Shown one piece after another: positions 32,601 through 42,421 of a DNA stretch of 64,000 bases. The translations under genes were made by a program, and so were the position numbers. The notes beneath the pieces were generated by a model. That model was not told the DNA's origin and made no database searches. It worked only from the letters and a program-made list of their open reading frames with translations. Position 1 is the stretch's first letter, and every line of letters starts with the position of its first letter. Source of the DNA: Kitasatospora papulosa (lineage in GTDB: Bacteria > Actinomycetota > Actinomycetes > Streptomycetales > Streptomycetaceae); the NCBI RefSeq assembly GCF_000717245.1, contig NZ_JNYQ01000008.1, positions 186,001-250,000 of the forward strand, given 5' to 3'.

Positions 32601-35258
32601 TCACTCCGCGGACCGGATCGACGCGCATGCCTGCTGGGCGCGGGTGGCCAGTCCTTCCGCGCCGCAGGCGGTGGCCAGTTTCCGGGCACGGGCGATCTCC
32701 CGAGGGGAGCGCTTGGCGACGCCGTACTCGAAGCGCGCGAGTGCGTGCTCGTAGGCGGAGGAGGAGATCTCGAGGTGACGCACCGACTCGGACAGCAGGT
32801 GGACGGCTTCCTCCTCGGGCGCGAACAGGGCCAGGCAGCGCAGGGCCTCACCGATCGCCGTGTCGGTGCCGAAGCGTTCCGCGTGGACGCGTGCCCGGGT
32901 GGCCAGCTGGGCGCCCCTGACCGGGTCGGTGTCGGCAAGGGCGCGGGCGAGGTCCCCGGCCCAGGGCGCCCAGACACCGTTGAACCGGCCTCGGGGCTCC
33001 AGCGCCGCTCCGGCCGACTCCAGCTCGGCCACCGCCTCCTCCGTACGGCCCTCGGCCAGCAGCAGGCGCCCCCGTACGCACGGGGCGTCCGGCAGGACCA
33101 TCGCGCTGGGGTAGGGCGGGCCGAAGTCGTACCGGTCGGCGACCTGCCGGGCCTCCGCGGTCCGGCCGCGGGCGAGCAGTGTGTCGACGAGGAGACAGGT
33201 GGCGTCCCAGTGGACGGGCAGACCGCTGCCCGCCCTGTCCGCGAGGCGCAGGCCCTCGCGCAGGAAGCCCTCCGCTTCGGCGAGACGGCCTCGCCTGCGG
33301 TGCACGAGCCCCAGGAGGGTGTGCGCGAACGCGAGGTGCGCTCCGCTCCAGCCGGAGATCTCGAAGGCGCGCACGGCTTCGCCGAAGAGTGCCTCGGCCC
33401 GGTCGAGTTGGTCGGTGAAGGCGTAGGTGATGCCCACCATCGCGGGGAGCTCGAAGCCCCATTCGGAGTCGGTCCAGCCCAGTCCGCGGGCGGGCCGCCC
33501 GTCGTCGAGCGCGCGTTCGCAGAAGTCGACGACCTGCTGGGCGTTCTCACCTCGCAGCATGGCGTCGAACGCGCGCAGGGTGAGCAGGGCGCGCTCGGCG
33601 TTGTCACGGCCCTTGAGGTGGTCCGCGTTGCGGGCGAGGCGGGCCGACCGCGACGGGCCGTCGTCCTCGGTGGCCTGCATTCCCTCCCAGAGGAAGTGCG
33701 CGGCCTGGAGCCGCATCAGGCCGGGGCCGGGTGCCGTCCGGGACGCCTCGGCGGCAAGGGAGAGCGCCGCGTCCTTGAGCTGGTTGTTGTGGGACAGGGC
33801 CGAGGCGAGCCGGAAGGTGGCGTCGATGCGGAGTGCCCCGTCGAGCCCCGGGGTGTCGAGGGCGGCACGCAGGTGCTGCACCGTGGTCGCGGGCGAGGAG
33901 AGCAGGGTGGCGCAGCCCAGTTCGTACAGCAGGGCGGCCCGGTCGCGCGGGCGCGGTGGTTCGTCCAGCGCGCGTTCGAGACAGCGCCTGGCGGCTTCCG
34001 GGGCGCCGACCGCGAGGTGCTGCCGTGCGGCGTCCCGGAGCTGCGCGACCAGTTCCTGGTCGTCGTCGGGGTGGACCTCGAGCAGATGGCGGGAGGCCGC
34101 GGCGGCTCCGAGTCCGGCCTGGGTGATCGCCCAGGCGGCCCGTCCGTGCATGGCGGTGCGGGTCGCCGGCGGGATCGAGCGGTAGACGGCGCTGGCGATG
34201 AGCGGGTGGACGAACTCCAGCGGGTCGAAACCGCTGACGATACGGGCGTCCCGCAGCCGCGCCGTGCAGTCGGCGGCCTCGGCCGAACTCATCCCGGCCA
34301 GCGTCGCCGCCAGTTCCTGGGAGATCTCCGTGCCGAGGACGGCCGCCGCCCAGGCGAAGCGGTTGGCGTTGGTGCCGAGGCGTTCGAGTCGGGCGACGAG
34401 CCCGCTGCCCCGGGCCGAGGCGCCGAGCTCGCGCAGGAGACCGGCGGATTCCTCGACCGGTGCCAGTTCGCGGTCCTGCGCCTTGGCGACGAGTTCGACC
34501 GCCTCGTACGGATTGCCTCCGGTGACGGCCCAGACCTCGCGGCAGAAGGGGTCGTCCGCGTGGTCGCCCAGGCCGGCCCGCACCAGCTCGGCCGTGGCCT
34601 CGGGGGTGAGCGCCCGGAGTGCCACCCGGATCAGCGCGGGGTGGCCCGCGACGCCCGCGCTCCCCGCGCCTCGGGCGATGGCCCAGTCGGCGTCGCGGTC
34701 GGCGAACTCCTGGGGCCGGTGCGCCTGGACGACCAGCACGGGGAGTTCGGACAGCCGGGCGGTGAAGCCGGCGAGCCAGGCGAGGGATTCACCGTCGGCC
34801 CAGTGCGCGTCGTCCACTATGAGGAGCAGCGGCCGATGGCTGAGGCGGGAGGCGAGCCGGGACACGAGATAGTCGAGGCCGTCCCGGACACCCTGGGGAT
34901 CGAGCTGCGGCCCGACGGGGTCGGCCAGGCCGAGGGCGGGTGCGGCGATCTCGAACCAGTCGCCGAAGAGGGCCCGGGTCTCGTCGGCGGGGAACCGGTC
35001 CAGCGCGGGCTGGAGCAGTTGGCGTACGACGTGGAAGGGCACCGAGGTGACCGTCTCGCCGCCACGCGCGGACCATACGGTGCAGCGGTCGGCGGCCATG
35101 GCCCGGATCTCTCCGAGCAGCGCGGTCTTCCCGATGCCGGCCTCGCCGCTGAAGACGAGCAGCCCGCCTGACGCCTGTCCCCCGCACAGGGCGTCCAACG
35201 CCTTTGCGGCGGCGTCGAGTTCGTGGTCGCGCTCGCACAACGGCCGGGACGGCTTCAT
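32601..35258 (-). CDS. LAL-type AAA ATPase without C-terminal LuxR HTH
   Basis: 885 residues. STAND/AAA module with Walker A GEAGIGKTALLGEI (about 41-54) and Walker B LLIVDDAHWAD, followed by a long helical TPR-like region. This is the layout of large LuxR-family (LAL/MalT-like) regulators, but those end in a LuxR HTH of about 60 residues and here the protein stops at ...ATRAQQACASIRSAE, right where the HTH would normally begin. Stop is 50 bases before tRNA-Pro. ATG 35258 follows a GGGGAGG stretch. Either a truncated regulator or a functional HTH-less member; without the HTH it cannot bind DNA in the usual way. Confidence 0.85.
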   Translation of the reverse strand: MKPSRPLCERDHELDAAAKALDALCGGQASGGLLVFSGEAGIGKTALLGEIRAMAADRCTVWSARGGETVTSVPFHVVRQLLQPALDRFPADETRALFGDWFEIAAPALGLADPVGPQLDPQGVRDGLDYLVSRLASRLSHRPLLLIVDDAHWADGESLAWLAGFTARLSELPVLVVQAHRPQEFADRDADWAIARGAGSAGVAGHPALIRVALRALTPEATAELVRAGLGDHADDPFCREVWAVTGGNPYEAVELVAKAQDRELAPVEESAGLLRELGASARGSGLVARLERLGTNANRFAWAAAVLGTEISQELAATLAGMSSAEAADCTARLRDARIVSGFDPLEFVHPLIASAVYRSIPPATRTAMHGRAAWAITQAGLGAAAASRHLLEVHPDDDQELVAQLRDAARQHLAVGAPEAARRCLERALDEPPRPRDRAALLYELGCATLLSSPATTVQHLRAALDTPGLDGALRIDATFRLASALSHNNQLKDAALSLAAEASRTAPGPGLMRLQAAHFLWEGMQATEDDGPSRSARLARNADHLKGRDNAERALLTLRAFDAMLRGENAQQVVDFCERALDDGRPARGLGWTDSEWGFELPAMVGITYAFTDQLDRAEALFGEAVRAFEISGWSGAHLAFAHTLLGLVHRRRGRLAEAEGFLREGLRLADRAGSGLPVHWDATCLLVDTLLARGRTAEARQVADRYDFGPPYPSAMVLPDAPCVRGRLLLAEGRTEEAVAELESAGAALEPRGRFNGVWAPWAGDLARALADTDPVRGAQLATRARVHAERFGTDTAIGEALRCLALFAPEEEAVHLLSESVRHLEISSSAYEHALARFEYGVAKRSPREIARARKLATACGAEGLATRAQQACASIRSAE

Positions 35259-35365
35259 GCCTCCCCTTCCCAGGGTGGTTGCGGAGGGGACCGAGCCTAT
35301 CCGCGCGCGGGTGCCCAGGGACAGGGTTCCTGTGGTTCTTCGCAGGTACGGGGCACAATCGGCGG

Positions 35366-35896
35366 GTGGAAGAATCTCGCAGGGACCGTGACGAGGAAGG
35401 CAGGGCGCGCAACGCGCGCCCCCGGGACGGGCTCGGGCGCCCCCTGCCGTACGGCAGCCGGGGGGTGGAGCGGCAGCCCGAGGGGGTGGTCCGCTCCCCC
35501 GCCGAGACCGTGCGGGAGGCGCAGCGGCTGCTGGACGCGGGGATGCCGTTCCACGCGCACGAGGTGTTCGAGGACGCCTGGAAGTCGGGTCCGGACGCGG
35601 AGCGCGAACTGTGGCGGGGACTCGCGCAGATGGCGGTCGGCCTGACCCATGCCGCACGGGGCAACGCGGCGGGCGGGGCGCGTCTGCTGCGGCGGGGCGC
35701 GGCCGCCGTGAAGGCGTTCCGCGCCTCGGACCCCCACGGGATCGGCGTGGAGGGGCTGATCGCCTGGGCAGGGGATCTCGCGGGCCGGGTGGACCCCTCC
35801 GGTCCCGGCTCCGGCACCGGGGAAGGGGTCTCGCCCGGTGTCGACCCGGTCGCGGAGGCTCCTCGGTTGCGACGGGAGGACCGGACCCGGGAGTGA
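35366..35896 (+). CDS. DUF309 family protein
   Basis: 176 residues. The DUF309 signature FHAHEVFEDAWKSG with a following ELWRGLAQMAVGLTHAARGN helix is in the middle (about 75-115), flanked by disordered charged tails. Small helical family of unknown function, sometimes linked to metal binding through its HE/W motif. GTG start at 35366 inferred from where similarity to the family becomes plausible; the start is uncertain. Divergent from the LAL-type ATPase. Confidence 0.82.
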   Translation: MEESRRDRDEEGRARNARPRDGLGRPLPYGSRGVERQPEGVVRSPAETVREAQRLLDAGMPFHAHEVFEDAWKSGPDAERELWRGLAQMAVGLTHAARGNAAGGARLLRRGAAAVKAFRASDPHGIGVEGLIAWAGDLAGRVDPSGPGSGTGEGVSPGVDPVAEAPRLRREDRTRE

Positions 35897-36001
35897 GCGG
35901 ATGAGTGCGATAGGTTTTGCTCCTTCTTGACGGGGCGTTGATCGCATCCGTCACGTTTCATGTTCCATTCCTCGCCACCTGCTCAGGAGACAGACGCCCC
36001 G

Positions 36002-36424
36002 ATGACCGACATCATCAACGGCCTCGGCCGTGCCACCGCATACGGGGCCCTCGGCGTCGTACTGCTCGTTCTCGGCATATTTCTGATCGACGCGCTGACA
36101 CCGGGCAAGCTCGGCCGTCAGATATGGGAGGAGCGCAACCGCAACGCCGCGCTGCTCCTGAGTTCGGCGCTGCTCGGCATCGGCGGCATCGTGTTCACGT
36201 CGATCTGGACGACGTACGAGGACTTCGGCAAGGGGCTCGCCTCCACGGCCGCGTTCGGGCTGCTCGGTCTGGTCATGATGGCCGTGGCCTTCCTCGTCGT
36301 GGACCTCGTGACGCCCGGACGGCTGGGCGCCACTCTGGTGGAGTGCGAACCCCACCCGGCGGTCTGGGTGACGGCGTCCTGCAACCTGGCGGTGTCGGCG
36401 ATCGTCTCGGCGTCGATCGCCTGA
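36002..36424 (+). CDS. DUF350 family membrane protein
   Basis: 140 residues, four hydrophobic segments in two similar halves (ALGVVLLVLGIFLIDALTPG and LLGLVMMAVAFLVVDLVTPG), the internal duplication typical of DUF350. Function unknown. ATG 36002 with GGAG eleven bases upstream. Confidence 0.85.
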   Translation: MTDIINGLGRATAYGALGVVLLVLGIFLIDALTPGKLGRQIWEERNRNAALLLSSALLGIGGIVFTSIWTTYEDFGKGLASTAAFGLLGLVMMAVAFLVVDLVTPGRLGATLVECEPHPAVWVTASCNLAVSAIVSASIA

Positions 36425-36485
36425 TCCCCGCGTCATCCGCAGGTCCGGCGAACACGGCGACGCGCAGCCGTTACGATCCGGCGTC

Positions 36486-36845
36486 ATGAGCACTTCGGAC
36501 CAGGATCAGGACCAGCGGCAGGAACAAGAGCAGGACCAGGAGCCGGACGGCAGCCCGGCGGGGATACCCGGGGCCGCCGCGGAGGAACGGAGACTCACTC
36601 CGCGTCAGGCGCGGCGGCTGCGGGTCGTCCTGTCCTCGGTGGGCATGGCGGCGATGGCCGTCGTGCTCGCCCTGCGGATAGCGAGCCGTTCCTCGGTCCT
36701 GGTCGTCGGGGTCTACGGGCTCGCGCTCATCCTCTGCGGCGTGGTGATCGAGCTCAGCCGGAACGGCCGCACCCGGCTCGGCAGCTGGCTGCTGGGAGTC
36801 GGACTGGTGGCGGCCGTCGGCGCGGACTGGCTGCTCATCCCCTGA
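36486..36845 (+). CDS. Small membrane protein, unknown
   Basis: 119 residues: a Gln/Glu/Asp-rich hydrophilic N-terminus (about 1-45) then three hydrophobic segments (about 48-68, 70-88 and 98-117). No family recognised. Spaced 61 bases after the DUF350 gene on the same strand and convergent with the FAD oxidoreductase operon (stop at 36856, ten bases away). Confidence 0.72.
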   Translation: MSTSDQDQDQRQEQEQDQEPDGSPAGIPGAAAEERRLTPRQARRLRVVLSSVGMAAMAVVLALRIASRSSVLVVGVYGLALILCGVVIELSRNGRTRLGSWLLGVGLVAAVGADWLLIP

Positions 36846-36855
36846 GCCGGCGCCC

Positions 36856-38127
36856 TCACCGGGCGGTGATCCGTACGTCCGTGCCGTCCGGATCGACGCG
36901 GTCGACCCACTCGGCCCCCAGGGTGAACGGCCTGCCCGGGACGGCGGTGGACAGCAGCCGCTGCCGGTGGAGTTCCCGCCCGTCCTGCGAGACGACGAGC
37001 AGCGGCCGGGGCAGCCGGCGCCCGGTGCGCAGCACGAACCGGTCCCCCACCGGGCGCGCTCCGTCCGGCCCCGCCACGTTGGGAGCGATCCACCGCAGGG
37101 GTGCGTCGACGACCAGCCGTCGTCCGGCCCCCGCCGCCTCCTCGGTCCCGGCCAGCCGGTGCAGTACGGGCACCGCCACGGCCCGGCCCTCCTGGGCCGC
37201 GTACCCCGCGCGTTCGACGGCGTGCAGCAGGTTGCCGACGGCGAAGACGCCCGGATGCGAGGTCCGGTACGCGGCGTCGTACGCGGGCCCCCGGGTGCCG
37301 GGGTCGAGGACGATACCTCCCCGCCTGGCCAGTTCGTGGTCGGGTACGAAGTCGCCGGTCAGGACCACGGTGTCGCAGCGCAGGGTGGTCGTACGGCCGT
37401 CGTGGTGGCGCAGTGCCACCCCCGACAGGCGCCTCCTGCCGGTGAGTTCGGTGACGGTGGTGCCGGTGAGCAGGGGGACGCGGGGACTCCGCAGCCGGAG
37501 GGCGGGGGCCGTCCGGTCGGTGACCACGGCGACGACGTGGACGCCCGCGGCACGCAGGGTGGCGACCGCCGCGTGGCCGACGGGCTCGTCGCCGACGACG
37601 ACCGCCCTGGTGCCGATCCGCAGGCCGTACAGGTGGACGGCCTGCTGGAGCTCGCCGGTGGTGTAGACACCGGGCGGCCGGGTGCCGGGGATCAGCCGGG
37701 CGCTGCGCGGCCGTTCGCGTGCGCCGGTCGCGAGGATCACGGCCCGGGCGGTGATCTGTTCCGGTCCGGCGGGTCCGGTGGTCTCGACGGTGCGGGGCCC
37801 CGCCCAGCCGGTGACGGTGACTCCGGTGCGCAGGGCGGCGCCGGCCGCGACCGCCGCGGCGACGCCCCGGCGCGCGAAGTCGGGCCCGGTCGTGCCCTTC
37901 CGCGCGTACGCGGACCCGGCCGCCGACGCCCACGCGTACGCGGACCTGTCCAGCCGGCCCCCGAATCCGCCGTGGTGGCAGTGCCGGGGGATCCCGCCCG
38001 CCTCCTGCTCGCGTTCCAGGATCTCCACCCGGCCCGCGTCCGCCGCGGCGAGTTCGGCTCCGGCCGCGAGGCCGGCGGGGCCCGCGCCGACGATCAGGAC
38101 GTCCACCTCGCGTGGTTGCCCGGTCAC
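36856..38127 (-). CDS. FAD/NAD(P)-dependent oxidoreductase (pyridine nucleotide-disulfide fold)
   Basis: 423 residues. N-terminal FAD dinucleotide fold VDVLIVGAGPAGLAAGAELA, ATGARERPRS, a second nucleotide fold around residue 180 (AVVVGDEPVGHAAVATLRAAG) and the C-terminal GVFAVGNLLH. It resembles the small-subunit partner in HcnB/OoxA-type and GlpA/GlpB-type dehydrogenases. GTG start overlaps the stop of the GlpA-like gene (GTGA), so the two probably act together. Last gene of the leftward kinase operon. Confidence 0.85.
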   Translation of the reverse strand: MTGQPREVDVLIVGAGPAGLAAGAELAAADAGRVEILEREQEAGGIPRHCHHGGFGGRLDRSAYAWASAAGSAYARKGTTGPDFARRGVAAAVAAGAALRTGVTVTGWAGPRTVETTGPAGPEQITARAVILATGARERPRSARLIPGTRPPGVYTTGELQQAVHLYGLRIGTRAVVVGDEPVGHAAVATLRAAGVHVVAVVTDRTAPALRLRSPRVPLLTGTTVTELTGRRRLSGVALRHHDGRTTTLRCDTVVLTGDFVPDHELARRGGIVLDPGTRGPAYDAAYRTSHPGVFAVGNLLHAVERAGYAAQEGRAVAVPVLHRLAGTEEAAGAGRRLVVDAPLRWIAPNVAGPDGARPVGDRFVLRTGRRLPRPLLVVSQDGRELHRQRLLSTAVPGRPFTLGAEWVDRVDPDGTDVRITAR

Positions 38128-39545
38128 GGTCGTTCCTCCTCGAACAGGGCGCGGACGGCGGCGCCGCAGTAAAAGCCCTGGCACCGGCCGCCACGGGCGC
38201 GGGTGCGGCGCCGCAGGCCGTCCGGGGAGTGCGGCGGGATCGTCGAGGTGAGCGCGTCCCGGATCTCGCCGAGGGTGACCTGCTCGCAGTGGCAGACGAG
38301 GGTGCCGTATGCCGGGTCGGCCGCGATCAGGGCGGCGTCACGGTAGGGGCGGGGGAAGGCCTCGCCGAGGTTGGGCATGGTCAGGGGCGGGAGTTCGTGC
38401 GGTTCGCCGGGGTCCAGGCCGACGGCCGTGAGCAGTCCCATGACGTGGCGTCCGATCGCCATGGACGCGGTGAGGCCGGTGGACCGGATGCCGCCGACGG
38501 CGACGTAGCGCAGCCCCGGGTACTCCTGGATGCGGTAGTCCTCCTGCCCGGTGGCGGCGCGCAGCCCCGCGTAGACGGCGGTGACCTCCTCGTCGAGGAG
38601 TCCGGGCACGATCCGGCGGCCCTTCTCCCGGAGGAGGCGGATGCCGTCGGCGGTGGAGCCGGTGGCGGTCTTGTCGTCGAGGTCCTCGGCGGTGGGGCCG
38701 AGGAGGATGTTGCCGAAGACGGTCGGTGCGACCAGCACGCCCTTCCCGGCGGGGCCGGGGACGGGCAGCAGGATGTGGCCGACGAGCGGGCGGGCCAGTT
38801 TGTCGAGGACGAGGAGCTGTCCCCGGCGTGGGGTCACGGTGAACACGTCGTGGCCGAGGAGGCGGTCGATCCCGTCGGCGTGGAGCCCGGCGGCGTTGAC
38901 GAGGTGACGGGTGCGGAGCGGGCCGCGCGAGGTGGTGAGCGTATGGCCGTCGGCGTCGGGGGTGATGTCCCGTACCCGGCAGTTCAGGTGCAGGTGGACG
39001 CCGGCGCGGACCGCCTGGGTGGCGAAGGCGAGCGGGGTGGTCCAGGGGCAGATGATGCTCTCGTCGGGGACGTCGAGTGCCCCCAGGGCACCGGGTCCCA
39101 GGTGGGGTTCGCGGGCGCGCAGCTCGTCGGCGCCGATGATGCGGGACGCGTGGTACCCGTTGCGCTCCGCCTTGTCCCGCAGTCCGGGCAGTGCGGCGAG
39201 CTGGTCCTCGTCCCAGGCGACGAGGAGCGCTCCGACGCGTTCGACCGGGATGCCGGCCTCGGCGGCGTAGGCGGCGAGGAGGTCCCGTCCTTCGCGTACG
39301 AGGCGTGCCTCCAGCGATCCGGGTACGGCGTCGAAGCCGGTGTGCAGGATCGCGGTGTTGGCCTTGGACGTGGCGTTGCCGATGTCGTCGGACGCGTCGA
39401 CCAGGGCGGTGCGCAGTCGGTACCGCGCCAGTTCCCGGGCGACGGCCGCGCCCACGACGCCCGCACCCACGACGACGACGTCGTACGTGGCCTCCGCGTC
39501 GTCGAGCGGGGGCAGGGGGCCGGCCGTGGTGAGGGTGACGGTCAC
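38124..39545 (-). CDS. GlpA-like FAD glycerol-3-phosphate dehydrogenase with BFD [2Fe-2S] domain
   Basis: 473 residues. DAO-type FAD domain (DVVVVGAGVVGAAVARELARY near residue 20) and a C-terminal bacterioferritin-associated-ferredoxin-like [2Fe-2S] domain with VCHCEQV and GRCQGFYCG cysteines. The combination is that of anaerobic-type GlpA or HcnC-like dehydrogenases. GTG start overlaps the kinase stop (GTGA). With a glycerol-kinase-like gene before it and an FAD oxidoreductase after it, oxidation of glycerol-3-phosphate or a related polyol phosphate is likely. No GlpC-like electron carrier is seen. Confidence 0.87.
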   Translation of the reverse strand: MTVTLTTAGPLPPLDDAEATYDVVVVGAGVVGAAVARELARYRLRTALVDASDDIGNATSKANTAILHTGFDAVPGSLEARLVREGRDLLAAYAAEAGIPVERVGALLVAWDEDQLAALPGLRDKAERNGYHASRIIGADELRAREPHLGPGALGALDVPDESIICPWTTPLAFATQAVRAGVHLHLNCRVRDITPDADGHTLTTSRGPLRTRHLVNAAGLHADGIDRLLGHDVFTVTPRRGQLLVLDKLARPLVGHILLPVPGPAGKGVLVAPTVFGNILLGPTAEDLDDKTATGSTADGIRLLREKGRRIVPGLLDEEVTAVYAGLRAATGQEDYRIQEYPGLRYVAVGGIRSTGLTASMAIGRHVMGLLTAVGLDPGEPHELPPLTMPNLGEAFPRPYRDAALIAADPAYGTLVCHCEQVTLGEIRDALTSTIPPHSPDGLRRRTRARGGRCQGFYCGAAVRALFEEERP

Positions 39546-41026
39546 GCGCGCTCCAGCAGGCCGTCCACGGCGGATCGGAAGCCCGCGAGGCGCTCCGAGG
39601 CCTCCTCGGGGCCGATCCGGGGTTCGTACACGGCGGAGGGCTGCCACGGAGGTGTCGCCCGGCTCGGGGGCAGGCCGGGATCGAGCCCGAGCCTGGCCAC
39701 CACCCCGGCGCCCAGCGCGGTCGCGTCGGGCAGCGCCGAGACCTCGACGGGCCGTTGCAGCAGGTCCGCCTGGGTCTGCATCAGGAGGGAGGAACGGGTC
39801 AGTCCGCCGTCGACCCGCAGCGTGGTCAGCGGGGCCCCCAGGTCGGACGCGACGGCGTCGGCCAGGGCGACGACCTGCGCGGCGATGCCTTCGCAGAGTG
39901 CCCGGACGAGGTGGCCCGCGGTGGTGTCGAGCCCGAGTCCGGCCACCGAACCGCGCAGGTCGCTGCGCCACCACGGGGCCGCGAGGCCGGCGAGCGCCGG
40001 GACGAAGGTGACCCCGCCGGTGTCGGGGACCGAGGCGCCCACCGGGTCGAGGTCGGCGGCGCCGGAGATCACCCCGAGGTCGGTGAGCCAGCGCACGGCG
40101 GACGCGGCCGTGTACACCTGGCCGTCGAGGCAGTAGGCGGTCCGCCCGCCGAGACGCCAGGCGACGCAGCTGACCAGGCCGGTGGCGCCGGTGCTCGGCC
40201 GTGCGCCGGTCTGGGCGAGGAGGAACGCCCCCGTGCCGTAGGTGCATTTGGCCTGGCCGGGTTCGAGCGCGTTCTGCGCCAGCAGCGCGGCCTGCTGATC
40301 CACGAGGAGGCCGGTCAGGGGGACCTCCGCGCCGAAGGCGGTAGTGGTGCCGACCGGCCCGGCGCAGTCGACGACGGCGGGCAGCCGCTCGTCCGACAGG
40401 CCGAAGATCTCCAGGGCCGCGGGTGACCAGCCGACGTCGTGGAGGCCGAGCAGCTGGGTACGCCCCGCGGTGGCCGCGTCGGTGACGAAGGCCCCGGTCA
40501 GCTGGTGGACCAGCCAGGAGTCGCTGGTGGTCACCACCCCTTCCCGGGTCAGCTCGCGGCGGATCCACGCCATCTTGGGTGCGGCGAAGTACGGGTCGAG
40601 AGGCAGTCCGGTGAGCCTCTTCAGCTCGTCCCCGTGTGCCGCGAGGTCGCCGCAGACCCCTTCCGCGCGCCGGTCCTGCCAGACCACGGCCTCGGTGAGC
40701 GGCCGTCCCGTCGCGGGGTCCCAGGCGAGCACCGTCTCCCCCTGGTTGGCCAGACCGACGGCCGCCACGGGTTCACCCGCGTCCGCCACCGCCCGGCGGC
40801 CGGCGTCGAGGACCGACCCGATCAGCTGGGCGGGGTCGGCCTCCACCAGGCCCCCGGGGCCGTAGCGGGGGCGGACCGGCGCGGAACCGGAACCGATCAC
40901 ACCCCGCTCGGGGCAGATCACCAGGGCCTTGGTCCCGGATGTCCCCTGGTCGATGGCGAGTACCGGCTCTGTCAATCGACGCTCCAGCCGTGCGGACCGC
41001 CCGGACCCGGGCGGAATCGTGATCAT
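39542..41026 (-). CDS. FGGY carbohydrate kinase, glycerol-kinase-like
   Basis: 494 residues. FGGY family: phosphate-binding LAIDQGTSGTKALVI at the N-terminus, VVWQDRRAEG, the DQQAALLAQ segment and a C-terminal LRVDGGLTRSSLLMQ adenosine motif. Similar to glycerol kinase (the WQDRR and YGTGAF segments are typical) but the true substrate could be another polyol. ATG 41026 follows GGGAG. First gene of a three-gene, fully overlapping leftward operon. Confidence 0.88.
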   Translation of the reverse strand: MITIPPGSGRSARLERRLTEPVLAIDQGTSGTKALVICPERGVIGSGSAPVRPRYGPGGLVEADPAQLIGSVLDAGRRAVADAGEPVAAVGLANQGETVLAWDPATGRPLTEAVVWQDRRAEGVCGDLAAHGDELKRLTGLPLDPYFAAPKMAWIRRELTREGVVTTSDSWLVHQLTGAFVTDAATAGRTQLLGLHDVGWSPAALEIFGLSDERLPAVVDCAGPVGTTTAFGAEVPLTGLLVDQQAALLAQNALEPGQAKCTYGTGAFLLAQTGARPSTGATGLVSCVAWRLGGRTAYCLDGQVYTAASAVRWLTDLGVISGAADLDPVGASVPDTGGVTFVPALAGLAAPWWRSDLRGSVAGLGLDTTAGHLVRALCEGIAAQVVALADAVASDLGAPLTTLRVDGGLTRSSLLMQTQADLLQRPVEVSALPDATALGAGVVARLGLDPGLPPSRATPPWQPSAVYEPRIGPEEASERLAGFRSAVDGLLERA

Positions 41027-41349
41027 CTGCTCCCTGCGCCCACAGTCGTGCAGACCACGCCCTGCGTCAACCCCGGCCGGAACATCCTGTCCAGGCGCTC
41101 GCGCGACGGTCAACGTCCAGCATGCGGACGCTACTTGAGTAAGATCCGCGGAGTCACCGGATGTGGGGTGCCGGGCGCTCTACACTCTCCGCCGTGTGGA
41201 CAACCGGACGATGACCACCGGTAGTTCACGACTGAACAGCCCAACCCCCCACGTTTCTTGAGGATTCATGACGAGAAGAACCCGTGCCGTGCCGTTGTGC
41301 CCGGCTCCCCGCCCCGCCCCCGCCGCGCGTCCAGGGGCGGGGCACGTAC
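41027..41349. promoter_or_regulatory. Divergent intergenic region, kinase operon / hypothetical gene
   Basis: 323 bases between divergent starts. I found no convincing -10/-35 pair or operator. The central part around 41110-41150 is locally less GC-rich than its surroundings and is the likeliest promoter area. Confidence 0.3.
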
Positions 41350-42357
41350 ATGGCTACCGGTGACTTCCGGCCGGTGTACCACCCAGCGGGACACGATCAC
41401 GCGTTGCGCGTGGCGTTACAGGACCTGCGCACGGGCCGGTGGCTGGCCATGCGCGATCTGCTGGAGAACACACCGGACTGGGCGTCGTGGACCCAGCGGA
41501 CCCAGGTCCTCGCGGCCGTGGCTGCGGGCTCCGACACCGTGCAGGCCTGGCTCGCCGAGGAGCCGAGGAGTGTCGCCGCGACGGTGATGCACGCCCGGGT
41601 GCGGGTGGAACGGGCCGTCCGTGCCCACCGGGAGAAGCACCCGAGCGCCCAGCAGCTGTGGCAGGAGGCGTGGGAGGGGTGCCGTTCCGCCGCGCACGCC
41701 TCGCCCGCGGACCCCGTGCCCTGGGTCTGTCTCCTCGCGCTGTCCCAGCTCGACGAGGGCCAGCGTCTGGAGGAGCACAGGCTGCTGCCGCCCGGCCCGA
41801 TGCTGTTCCCCGGTCCGTGGGGGCTGCTGGCGGAGGCGGACAAGCGCGATCCGTTCAACCGCGAGGCGTACCACCGGATGCTGCAGTTCGTCTACGCGAG
41901 ACGGGCGAGCGGCACCCTCTCCGAGGCGGTGAACTTCGTCCAGTGGGCGGCCTCCTCCGCTCCGGAGGGGTCCGCGCTCCATGTGCTGCCGCTGTACGTC
42001 CGGGTGGAGCGCTACCGCCGTGAGCACGGCCATGAGCGGGCGCTGGACCTGCACTGGGTCACCGAGGACGGGGAGCGGGACGCCCGGCGCGCCCTGGACA
42101 TCTGGTTCGTGGCAGCCGACCCGCCCGCCCGGTCCCTGCTCGATCTCAACCACCTGGCGCACGCGCTGTGGGGTTCGCTCCGGTTCACCGACGCCGCCCA
42201 GGTGTTCCGGGCGATGGGCCCGTACTACACGTCGGTGCCCTGGGCCCACCGCACGCGTACCCCGCAGGACCCGGCGGGTGCGGAGGAGGTGTTCCTCCGG
42301 GCCCGGAGCCGCTGCCTGGCGGCCGAGCACGAACCCGGAAGGGAACCGCGCGGCTGA
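41350..42357 (+). CDS. Conserved hypothetical protein, helical
   Basis: 335 residues, Trp- and Arg-rich, with no membrane segment; the pattern of paired helices (RALDIWFVAADPPARSLLDL, LRFTDAAQVFRAMGPYY) is TPR-like. No named family recognised. ATG 41350 is the likely start since the preceding 22 codons look non-coding (Pro/Arg-rich). It lies 64 bases before the APC permease on the same strand and may be co-transcribed. Confidence 0.72.
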   Translation: MATGDFRPVYHPAGHDHALRVALQDLRTGRWLAMRDLLENTPDWASWTQRTQVLAAVAAGSDTVQAWLAEEPRSVAATVMHARVRVERAVRAHREKHPSAQQLWQEAWEGCRSAAHASPADPVPWVCLLALSQLDEGQRLEEHRLLPPGPMLFPGPWGLLAEADKRDPFNREAYHRMLQFVYARRASGTLSEAVNFVQWAASSAPEGSALHVLPLYVRVERYRREHGHERALDLHWVTEDGERDARRALDIWFVAADPPARSLLDLNHLAHALWGSLRFTDAAQVFRAMGPYYTSVPWAHRTRTPQDPAGAEEVFLRARSRCLAAEHEPGREPRG

Positions 42358-42421
42358 CCCGCAGGCCGCCGGACCCACCTGATTTCCCGTTCCCACATCC
42401 CCCCACCTGGAGGTCGTCCCC

